Shown piece after piece: positions 1-5,825 of a DNA stretch of 21,501 nt; the first letter of the stretch is position 1, and the number at the start of each line of letters is the position of its first letter. Source of the stretch: an uncultured Lachnospiraceae bacterium (GTDB lineage: Bacteria; Bacillota; Clostridia; Lachnospirales; Lachnospiraceae); assembly GCA_934394565.1 (NCBI GenBank), contig CAKRQV010000028.1:1-21501 (forward strand). Direction: 5' to 3'. Under the pieces are notes generated by a model that saw only the letters and a program-made list of their open reading frames with translations, did no database searches and was not told the origin of the DNA. Made by a program: the position numbers and the translations under genes.

Positions 1-120
1 TATCAGGATTTTCTACAAGTTCGTTGGAGAAATCAATTAAATTTCCATAATGTACCTATAATTCAAGAGCCATTGAGACGGCGGCCGGAGGCGCCTGGGA
101 TTTTCGTCCGTCCCCAAAAA
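1..120. other. Unassigned left edge, downstream of the alarmone synthetase gene
   Basis: This stretch holds no gene I can support. One forward frame is open from the window edge, but it runs on into the antisense of the synthetase gene and has no recognisable family motif. On the minus strand this is the 3' flank of the synthetase gene. I see no clear hairpin-plus-T-run terminator. The block CGTCCGTCCCC at 105-115 resembles the outer flank of the two long palindromes (see findings). Confidence 0.3.
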
Positions 121-888
121 CTACAATTCCAACCCCGGCAACAACGGCCATTTCCGCGCCTTCTTCCGCTCCTGCTCAGCCATCACCTCATCCATATGCA
201 GATGGATCTCATTCATCCTCTTATCAATCGCCGAAATCGTCTCCGCACACTCCTTCAGCTCCTTTGATAACCCTTCGGTTTCCTCCGCCGGAATATTCTT
301 CTTATAGCGCAGCTTATGTTCCAGACTGGCCCACATATCCATCGCAATTGTCCGTAGCTGCACCTCCACCTTCATCGGACGCTTTTCATTCGCCAGAAAA
401 ATCGGTACCTCCACGATCAGATGCAGACTCCGGTAGCCACTTTCCTTCGGATGCCTGATGTAATCTTTCTTTTCAATCAGCGTGATATCATCCTGCTCGA
501 GCAGGCAATCTGCCAGCAGATAAATATCCTTCTCAAAAGAACAGATCACCCGGATACCTGCGATATCCCGGATCTCCTGTTCGATCGAGCGCAGAGAAAT
601 CGGCAGATCCTTCTTGCGAAGCTTCTTTAAGATACCCTCCATCGATTTCAGACGCGTTTTGATCGACTCGATCGGATTGCGGTCATACTGCAGAGAAAAC
701 TGTTCGTTCAGTACTTTAAACTTCGTTTCCACCTCCATGATCGCACACTGATAATACGCTGTGAGCGTCTTTAACGGCAGCATATTGGCACTGATAAAAT
801 CAAACATCTCGTCCGATAAAAGGCGGTCCTTGATCGGCTTACTGTTCAGAAGCGCCAGCTGACGCTCCAGTGATTCTGTAGATTCCAT
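121..888 (-). CDS. Small alarmone synthetase, RelA/SpoT-domain GTP pyrophosphokinase (RelQ/RelP type)
   Basis: Predicted to make (p)ppGpp by moving pyrophosphate from ATP to GDP or GTP; a cytosolic stringent-response enzyme. The 255-residue product carries a single RelA/SpoT synthetase domain at about residues 65-195. Visible motifs are RDIAGIR (107-113), ESGYRSLH (149-156) and VEVQLRT (174-180), followed by W186 and H191. There is no HD hydrolase, TGS or ACT domain, so it is a synthetase-only enzyme. It is somewhat longer than the usual roughly 210 residues, with about 45 extra N-terminal residues and a charged C-terminal tail. I chose the ATG at 888 because AAAGGAGA lies 10 bases upstream. 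In-frame ATGs further out (915, 951) lie at or upstream of the predicted transcription start. It is the only minus-strand gene here and is divergent from the phosphoglucomutase gene. I cannot tell RelQ from RelP. Confidence 0.9.
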   Translation of the reverse strand: MESTESLERQLALLNSKPIKDRLLSDEMFDFISANMLPLKTLTAYYQCAIMEVETKFKVLNEQFSLQYDRNPIESIKTRLKSMEGILKKLRKKDLPISLRSIEQEIRDIAGIRVICSFEKDIYLLADCLLEQDDITLIEKKDYIRHPKESGYRSLHLIVEVPIFLANEKRPMKVEVQLRTIAMDMWASLEHKLRYKKNIPAEETEGLSKELKECAETISAIDKRMNEIHLHMDEVMAEQERKKARKWPLLPGLEL

Positions 889-922
889 GATGTACAAATC
901 TCCTTTAGTAAACATATTTTTT

Positions 923-951
923 ATTATAACAAACATAACGAAACAGGTCAA
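923..951 (-). promoter_or_regulatory. Sigma-A promoter for the alarmone synthetase gene
   Basis: On the minus strand TTGACC (946-951) and a perfect TATAAT (923-928) are separated by 17 bases. The start codon at 888 is about 35 bases past the -10 box. The promoter is divergent from the phosphoglucomutase promoter, with 62 bases between the two -35 boxes. Confidence 0.8.
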
Positions 952-1013
952 AAAAAGAATGAAAATGAGGAAAAAGACACCGGATTTTGTCGGAAATAAA
1001 CAGGTGACTTTCG

Positions 1014-1042
1014 TTGACAGGATCTAAAAAAACAGGTATAGT
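1014..1042 (+). promoter_or_regulatory. Sigma-A promoter for the phosphoglucomutase gene
   Basis: TTGACA (1014-1019), a 17-base spacer, then TATAGT (1037-1042). It leaves an untranslated leader of about 100 bases before the ATG at 1148. Confidence 0.8.
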
Positions 1043-1071
1043 ATAGATGTGTTTTGGTTGCCATTCATATG

Positions 1072-1096
1072 AAAAAAGGAATAAAATCCCCTTTTT
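1072..1096 (+). terminator. Terminator-like hairpin in the phosphoglucomutase leader
   Basis: Six A residues plus GG (1072-1079) can pair with CC plus TTTTT (1090-1096), leaving a ten-base loop and ending in five T residues. The hairpin lies between promoter and start codon, so it could act as an attenuator. It is AT-rich and weak, and no alternative anti-terminator fold or ligand-binding domain is evident. Confidence 0.3.
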
Positions 1097-1147
1097 ATGG
1101 TGAAATTGCACAAATTAAGATGGAAAAATGAGATAGGAGTGGTAAAC

Positions 1148-2830
1148 ATGTATCAGGAAGAATACAAACGCTGGTCAGCCGCAGATCTGGAAGATGCAGA
1201 CCTGAATCCGGAGCTGGCAAAGATCGCCGGTAATGACGAAGAAATTAAAGACCGTTTCGCGGTGGCCCTGAAATTCGGTACAGCAGGACTTCGCGGCGTA
1301 CTCGGTGCAGGTACCAACCGTATGAATATTTACGTTGTCAGACAGGCTACACAGGGGCTTGCCAACTGGGTAAAAACCCAGGGAGGCACACAGACCGTAG
1401 CCATCAGCTATGACAGCCGTTTAAAGAGTGATGTTTTTGCCAAGACAGCTGCAGGTGTATTGGCTGCTAATGGTATCCATGTCCGTATTTACGATGCACT
1501 GATGCCGGTTCCGGCATTGTCATTTGCAACCCGCTATTATAACTGCAATGCCGGTGTCATGGTAACTGCTTCCCATAATCCGGCAAAGTACAATGGTTAC
1601 AAGGCATATGGTCCGGATGGATGCCAGATGACAGATGACGCTGCAGCGATCGTATACGAGGAGATTCAGAAGACAGATGTACTGACCGGTGCGAAATACA
1701 TTTCCTTCGCAGAGGGAGTAGAGCAGGGGCTGATCCGCTTTGTCGGTGACGACTGCAAGCGTGCGCTGTACGATGCAATCGAATCCCGTCAGGTACGTCC
1801 GGGTCTCTGCAAGAGTGCAGGACTGAAGCTGGTTTACAGTCCGTTAAATGGTTCGGGTCTGATTCCGGTAACACAGGTATTAAAGGATATCGGCATCACG
1901 GATGTGACGATCGTACCGGAGCAGGAATATCCGAATGGTTATTTTACAACCTGCAGTTATCCGAATCCGGAGATTTTTGCTGCACTGGAGCTGGGGCTGA
2001 ATCTTGCCAAAGAGACAGGCGCTGACCTGATGCTGGCTACGGATCCGGATGCTGACCGCGTGGGTATTGCAATGAAATGCCCGGATGGTTCTTATGAGCT
2101 TGTCAGTGGTAATGAGGTAGGTGTATTGCTTCTGGACTATATCTGCGCAGGACGTATTGAAAAGGGTACTTTACCAGAGAAGGCGGTTGCTGTTAAATCG
2201 ATCGTTTCTACGCCGCTGGCTGATGCTGTTGCTGCGCATTACGGTGTGGAAATGAGAAATGTTCTTACAGGTTTTAAGTGGATTGGTGATCAGATCGCAC
2301 AGTTGGAAGCTGCGGGAGAGGTGGATCGCTTTATCTTCGGATTTGAGGAGAGCTATGGTTATCTGGCCGGACCGTATGTGCGGGATAAGGATGCGATTAT
2401 CGGGTCTATGCTGATCTGTGAGATGGCGGCTTATTACAGGAGTATTGGCAGTTCTCTGAAGCAGCGGCTGGAGGAGATTTATGCGGAGTATGGCCGTTAT
2501 CTGAATAAGGTGGACAGTTATGAGTTCCCGGGACTGACAGGTATGGATAAGATGGCTGGTATTATGCAGGGGCTTAGAGATAATCCGCCGGCTGAGATTG
2601 GTGGTCATAAGGTTGTTAAGACGGTGGATTATAAGAAGCCGGAGGAGACGGGACTGCCGGCAGCTAATGTGCTGATTTATACGCTGGAAGGTGGCGCTAC
2701 GGTGGTTGTTCGGCCGTCGGGTACGGAGCCGAAGATTAAGACGTATTTTACGACGCTGGGGAAGGATCTGGCTGAGGCTGAGGCACAGAAGGAGATGCTG
2801 GCGGAGAGCTTGAAGCCGTTGTTTGCATAA
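1148..2830 (+). CDS. pgcA: Alpha-phosphoglucomutase / phosphomannomutase family enzyme
   Basis: Interconverts hexose 1-phosphate and 6-phosphate (probably glucose, possibly mannose), feeding UDP-glucose, glycolipid and wall precursor synthesis in the cytosol. The 560-residue protein shows the four-domain phosphohexomutase signature. It has the catalytic serine loop TASHNPAKYNG (S142), the metal loop DPDADR (299-304), the sugar-binding GFEESYG (398-404) and the phosphate-binding RPSGTEPK (522-529). Length matches the Bacillus PgcA type. The ATG at 1148 is preceded by AGGAG at 1136-1140; an in-frame ATG at 1097 has no such site. The gene has its own promoter and is followed by a 668-base gap. 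Synonymous codon use shifts sharply at the 3' end: by hand count, of the last 102 sense codons 58 end in G and only 3 in C, unlike the balanced 5' part. The assignment to PgcA rather than another mutase rests on length and motifs. Confidence 0.93.
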   Translation: MYQEEYKRWSAADLEDADLNPELAKIAGNDEEIKDRFAVALKFGTAGLRGVLGAGTNRMNIYVVRQATQGLANWVKTQGGTQTVAISYDSRLKSDVFAKTAAGVLAANGIHVRIYDALMPVPALSFATRYYNCNAGVMVTASHNPAKYNGYKAYGPDGCQMTDDAAAIVYEEIQKTDVLTGAKYISFAEGVEQGLIRFVGDDCKRALYDAIESRQVRPGLCKSAGLKLVYSPLNGSGLIPVTQVLKDIGITDVTIVPEQEYPNGYFTTCSYPNPEIFAALELGLNLAKETGADLMLATDPDADRVGIAMKCPDGSYELVSGNEVGVLLLDYICAGRIEKGTLPEKAVAVKSIVSTPLADAVAAHYGVEMRNVLTGFKWIGDQIAQLEAAGEVDRFIFGFEESYGYLAGPYVRDKDAIIGSMLICEMAAYYRSIGSSLKQRLEEIYAEYGRYLNKVDSYEFPGLTGMDKMAGIMQGLRDNPPAEIGGHKVVKTVDYKKPEETGLPAANVLIYTLEGGATVVVRPSGTEPKIKTYFTTLGKDLAEAEAQKEMLAESLKPLFA

Positions 2831-2848
2831 GATTAAGATTAAGATTAA
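2828..2848 (+). repeat. Hexanucleotide tandem repeat at the stop codon
   Basis: GATTAA occurs three times in tandem (2831-2848) directly after the TAA stop. Since each unit ends in TAA in frame, the gene is followed by three more in-frame stops. It may be a simple slippage product. Confidence 0.7.
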
Positions 2849-2871
2849 GAGATAATGGATGAGGGACGGAC

Positions 2872-3146
2872 GGATGCCCTGCCGGATCGGCGGTGGTCTG
2901 TCTCCCCTCTGGAAAATCCCGACGCTTGGGCGATGGTTCTAAGCCAAAAGAGGTCGTGTATAAAAGGTACCGGATGCATTCGCTGCGTTTTCTGATGAAA
3001 ACGCGGCTCAGGGCATCCTCATCTGCCGTCTGGGAGACGTCAGATGCCCTTTTATACGCGGCCTCTTTTGCCTAAGAACCAGTCAGCCCGCGCTTTAGGG
3101 ATTTTCCAGAGGGGAGACAGACCACCGCCGATCCGGCAGGGCATCC
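2872..3146 (+). repeat. Long branched palindrome, copy 1 (candidate structured RNA or foldback element)
   Basis: A 275-base self-complementary element between the phosphoglucomutase gene and pyrE. A perfect 49-bp basal helix joins 2872-2920 to 3098-3146. An asymmetric internal loop follows (2921-2933 against 3082-3097). A second 34-position helix (2934-2967 with 3048-3081) has 30 Watson-Crick pairs, two G-T pairs and two mismatches. It opens into a three-way junction with hairpin A (2972-3018, apical loop TGAT) and hairpin B (3020-3046, loop GGG). A second copy lies inverted at 7974-8249. I see no ORF with a ribosome site, no transposase and no T-run at either end. It does not match an RNA or insertion-sequence family that I can name. 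Orientation was set arbitrarily by this copy. Confidence 0.9.
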
Positions 3147-3153
3147 TGACTTT

Positions 3154-3354
3154 GGGGAGAGGCAGGGTGGATGTGAGTGAGGCACAGGGCGGCTGCGCCT
3201 GCTGTGCGGTCAGGGGGAGTTTGTGGGTGAGGGACGGAGGGGATGAGGCAGGGGAGAGGCAGGGTGGGACGGGGTGAGGCACAGGGCGGCTGCGCCTGCT
3301 GTGCGGTCAGGGAAAGATTGTGGGTGTGGCATGGGGCGGCTGCGCCTGCCATGC
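3154..3354 (+). repeat. G-rich block with two 63-base direct repeats and three related hairpins
   Basis: Two copies of a roughly 63-base unit begin GGGGAGAGGCAGGGTGG (3154 and 3251), 97 bases apart. Each carries a 26-base hairpin whose arms are GCACAG and CTGTGC (3182-3207 and 3279-3304) around the same GC-rich centre GGCGGCTGCGCCTG. A third hairpin at 3329-3354, 50 bases further on, keeps the identical centre but has arms GCATGG and CCATGC. Two base pairs therefore change on both sides while pairing is preserved. Function is unknown. The block continues the G-rich strand bias of the preceding gene end. Confidence 0.8.
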
Positions 3355-3397
3355 GGTTAGATAGAGATGAAAATGTAGGTTATGGCGGATTCAGGAA

Positions 3398-3426
3398 TTG
3401 TACTTTCCTTTCTGATATGGTAAAAT
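3398..3426 (+). promoter_or_regulatory. Probable sigma-A promoter for pyrE
   Basis: TTGTAC (3398-3403), a 17-base spacer and TAAAAT (3421-3426), about 70 bases before the pyrE start. The match is moderate. I see no PyrR-type attenuator or pyrimidine-responsive terminator in the leader. Confidence 0.55.
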
Positions 3427-3498
3427 CTGTATCAGAATGTATGCGTGCAAGGGATGCACAGGTGCAATTGAGTATAGTTTTTACAGGAGGTATATATA

Positions 3499-4182
3499 AT
3501 GGAACAGTATAAGCGTGATTTTATAGATTTTATGGTGGAGAGCAATGTTCTCAAGTTTGGAGAGTTTACGTTAAAGAGCGGTCGCAAATCTCCGTTTTTT
3601 ATGAATGCCGGAGCTTACGTGACGGGTTCACAGTTAAAGAGATTGGGTGAGTTTTATGCCAGGGCGATTCATGACAAATATGGAGATGATTTTGATGTTC
3701 TTTTTGGACCGGCCTACAAGGGTATTCCGCTGAGTGTTGTTACGGCGATTGCTTTCAGTGAGTTGTACGGCAAGGAGATCCGTTACTGCTCTGACCGTAA
3801 GGAAGAAAAGGATCATGGTGCTGACAAGGGAAGTTTTCTTGGCAGCAAGCTGCAGGATGGCGACAGAGTTGTTATGATCGAGGATGTTACGACTTCCGGT
3901 AAATCTATGGAGGAGACTGTACCGAAGGTACGTGGGGCTGCTAATGTGGAGATTGTTGGACTGATGGTTTCTCTGGACCGTATGGAAGTAGGCAAGGGCG
4001 GTGTGAAGTGTGCACTGGATGAAGTCAAGGAGCTGTACGGCTTTGAGACGAATGCTATCGTTACTATGGCCGAGGTTGTAGAGCGTCTGTACAATAAGGA
4101 GTGTCAGGGAAAAATACTGATCGATGATACATTAAAGGCGGCGATCGACGCATACTATGCACAGTATGGAGCAAAGGCCTGA
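3499..4182 (+). CDS. pyrE: Orotate phosphoribosyltransferase
   Basis: Joins orotate to PRPP to give orotidine 5'-monophosphate, the fifth step of de novo pyrimidine synthesis. The 227-residue protein has the type I phosphoribosyltransferase fold. The PRPP-binding motif is VVMIEDVTTSGKS (124-136), the flexible catalytic loop is around RKEEKDHG (100-107), and FTLKSGRKSPFF (23-34) and FGPAYKGIP (69-77) are family signatures. CAGGAGG lies eight bases before the ATG. It stands apart from other pyrimidine genes and instead heads a run of small membrane-protein genes. No terminator is visible before the next ORF, so read-through is plausible. Its coding strand is G/T-rich, like the region before it. 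Confidence 0.96.
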   Translation: MEQYKRDFIDFMVESNVLKFGEFTLKSGRKSPFFMNAGAYVTGSQLKRLGEFYARAIHDKYGDDFDVLFGPAYKGIPLSVVTAIAFSELYGKEIRYCSDRKEEKDHGADKGSFLGSKLQDGDRVVMIEDVTTSGKSMEETVPKVRGAANVEIVGLMVSLDRMEVGKGGVKCALDEVKELYGFETNAIVTMAEVVERLYNKECQGKILIDDTLKAAIDAYYAQYGAKA

Positions 4183-4228
4183 GTATATAAACAGGACGGA
4201 TGTAAAACATATAAAAAGGAGATAGGAT

Positions 4229-4375
4229 ATGAAAGATAGAGTATATTCTACATTGACCGGTGCAGGTGCGCTGGATATTACCGTAGGTATTATCACACTG
4301 GTAACAGGGATTGTGACAGGTATCCTCCTGATTGCCAATGGCGGCAAGCTGTTGCGCCGCAGAGACAGGATCTGA
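4229..4375 (+). CDS. 48-residue predicted membrane peptide
   Basis: Begins MKDRVYSTLT, followed by a mostly hydrophobic, Thr/Gly/Ile/Val-rich stretch at about residues 15-37 that could form one membrane helix, then a basic tail LLRRRDRI. AAAAAGGAGATAGG lies just before the ATG, and the stop is 12 bases before the VanZ-family start, so it looks like a translated operon member. I recognise no family. Its basic C-terminus suggests that end faces the cytoplasm. Co-location with two other membrane genes hints at a shared envelope role, but nothing in the sequence gives a function. Confidence 0.7.
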   Translation: MKDRVYSTLTGAGALDITVGIITLVTGIVTGILLIANGGKLLRRRDRI

Positions 4376-4387
4376 TCCGGGAGGCCG

Positions 4388-4867
4388 ATGGTGACAAGCA
4401 GAACGAAGAGGTACATCGTTCTAGGCAGTAAGATCCTTTTCTGGATCTATATTGTGCTGCTGATGTATCTGCTGTTCTTTTCTGAATACTATGGCCGAAC
4501 TGCCGGAACAGGTGAATATCGATACAATTTGAAGCTTTTTCGGGAGATTACCAGATTCTGGATCTACCGTAAGCAACTGGGCATGGCAGCGGTGCTGACA
4601 AACCTTGTCGGGAATGTCGTCTGCTTCATGCCCTTTGGCTTTTTTTTGCCAAATATGTATCCGGTGTTTAGAAAACATGGAAGTCTGGTGGTTTTGCTGG
4701 GCTTTTTGCTGACCTGTTTTGTGGAGGTGTCCCAGCTGATCAGCCATGTAGGGGCTTTTGATGTAGATGATATTTTTTTAAACACCTGCGGTGCGATACT
4801 GGGGTATCTGCTGAATCTGGTTCTTCGGGTCATAAGGAGAAAACGACATGCGAAAAAAAAGATATAA
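4388..4867 (+). CDS. VanZ family membrane protein
   Basis: A 159-residue integral membrane protein of the VanZ-like family. Members are linked to glycopeptide tolerance in vanA clusters but are mostly of unknown function. Likely helices lie at about residues 11-31, 67-87, 99-116 and 130-147. The family core is visible as NLVGNVVCFMPFGFFLP (72-88) and the following EVSQL, DVDD and NTCGAILGY motifs (113-140). GGGAGG lies just upstream of the ATG. Its last 20 bases overlap the next gene, so the two are probably translationally coupled. There is no vancomycin ligase gene in the window, so I would not read resistance into it. Confidence 0.88.
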   Translation: MVTSRTKRYIVLGSKILFWIYIVLLMYLLFFSEYYGRTAGTGEYRYNLKLFREITRFWIYRKQLGMAAVLTNLVGNVVCFMPFGFFLPNMYPVFRKHGSLVVLLGFLLTCFVEVSQLISHVGAFDVDDIFLNTCGAILGYLLNLVLRVIRRKRHAKKKI

Positions 4868-5162
4868 ATACAATTTTTCCGGAGAAAAGGAAGCCAGGGG
4901 CGACAGGATTTCCCTTATTTATGCGGGAATATCTTTGACTTGTATTCTGTTCTCTTTTCTTTCGGTATATTTTGGCATCAGCGAGGTTACAGCCGGTGTG
5001 CTGGGACTGGCGGCTACTTTGTTGGCGCTTGTGGGTTTTTTTACCGGATTGTCCAGTTTGCATGAAAGCTTGTATAGCACCAGATATGGTGCGCTTGGTG
5101 CCGTATTGAATGGACTACTGGCGGTGGCATGGATCGGGTTGTATCTGGCCGGTATCAATTAG
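4848..5162 (+). CDS. Small three-helix membrane protein (DUF6142-like)
   Basis: A 104-residue protein with a basic N-terminus (MRKKRYKYNF) and three hydrophobic segments at about 22-42, 47-70 and 80-101, joined by the short loops GISEVTAG and HESLYSTRYG. From memory this pattern fits the DUF6142 family of Clostridia; function is unknown. The ATG is preceded by AAGGAG inside the VanZ gene, which it overlaps by 20 bases. Moderately sure of the family, sure of the reading frame. Confidence 0.8.
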   Translation: MRKKRYKYNFSGEKEARGDRISLIYAGISLTCILFSFLSVYFGISEVTAGVLGLAATLLALVGFFTGLSSLHESLYSTRYGALGAVLNGLLAVAWIGLYLAGIN

Positions 5163-5234
5163 AATAAAAACGCTGTATATTTCTGAGAAAATAAAGAAGA
5201 CAGTATGTCAGATGTGCAAACAGGAGACAATACA

Positions 5235-5825
5235 ATGGATGAGCGATTAAAAAAACAGCTGGATTTCCTGCTGGAGATCGACAAAGAAAAAGAAATCTAC
5301 CGGCAGACCCATATTCTGGGTGGCAGCCGTCGGGAAAATGATGCGGAGCATGCATGGCATATGGCAATCATGGCTTTTGTTCTTCAGGAGTATGCCAATG
5401 AAAAGATTGATGTTCTCCATGTGATGCAGATGGTATTGATGCATGATCTGGTGGAGATTTATGCCGGGGATACCTATGCTTACGATGAGACAGCAAAACA
5501 GTCTCAGTGTGAACGTGAGGTGGCGGCAGCTGATAAAATATTCGGCATGCTTCCTGATGATCAGGCGACGGAATTTCGGGCTATATGGGACGAGTTTGAA
5601 GCCAGGGAGACGCCGGAGGCAAAATTTGCCCGGATGCTTGACAATTATCAGCCACTTTCTTTAAACCATGCGAATCATGGCGGAGACTGGAAAGCACATG
5701 ACGTGGCCCGCTCCCAGGTAGAAAAACGAAACGAGATCTCCCGTGAAGGCTCAGAAGTCATGGGCCGGGTGATCGCAGATATTATAGAAGAAAATGTAAA
5801 GAAAGGAAATTTACGCGATGCATGA
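5235..5825 (+). CDS. HD-domain hydrolase, 5'-deoxynucleotidase (YfbR/HDDC2) type
   Basis: A 196-residue metal-dependent phosphohydrolase. The HD ligands are all visible: H39 in DAEHAWH, H70-D71 in LMHDLVEIYAGD, and D136 in ARMLDNYQPL. The E74/D79 arrangement and the LDNYQPLSLN segment resemble enzymes that remove phosphate from deoxynucleoside 5'-monophosphates, so I infer a nucleotide-pool role. The start at 5235 has AGGAG eight bases upstream; the in-frame ATG at 5205 has none. Its last eight bases overlap the aminopeptidase gene, indicating coupled translation. The substrate is inferred only from family resemblance. Confidence 0.85.
   Translation: MDERLKKQLDFLLEIDKEKEIYRQTHILGGSRRENDAEHAWHMAIMAFVLQEYANEKIDVLHVMQMVLMHDLVEIYAGDTYAYDETAKQSQCEREVAAADKIFGMLPDDQATEFRAIWDEFEARETPEAKFARMLDNYQPLSLNHANHGGDWKAHDVARSQVEKRNEISREGSEVMGRVIADIIEENVKKGNLRDA

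Noticed and set aside
1..267. Possible tail of an upstream protein in the forward frame at the left edge
   Set aside because: The first 24 or so codons faintly recall a GTPase Der C-terminus, but the frame runs on without a stop deep into the antisense of the synthetase gene and has no solid motif.
2893..3512. Several open frames on both strands across the first palindrome and the G-rich hairpin block
   Set aside because: They follow the repeats, have no ribosome sites or family motifs, and their low-complexity protein reflects the repeat composition.
4388..4867. Reading the VanZ gene as part of a glycopeptide resistance cluster
   Set aside because: The VanH-like dehydrogenase is 9 kb away with its own promoter and terminator, and no D-Ala-D-Lac ligase, VanX or VanRS genes are present.
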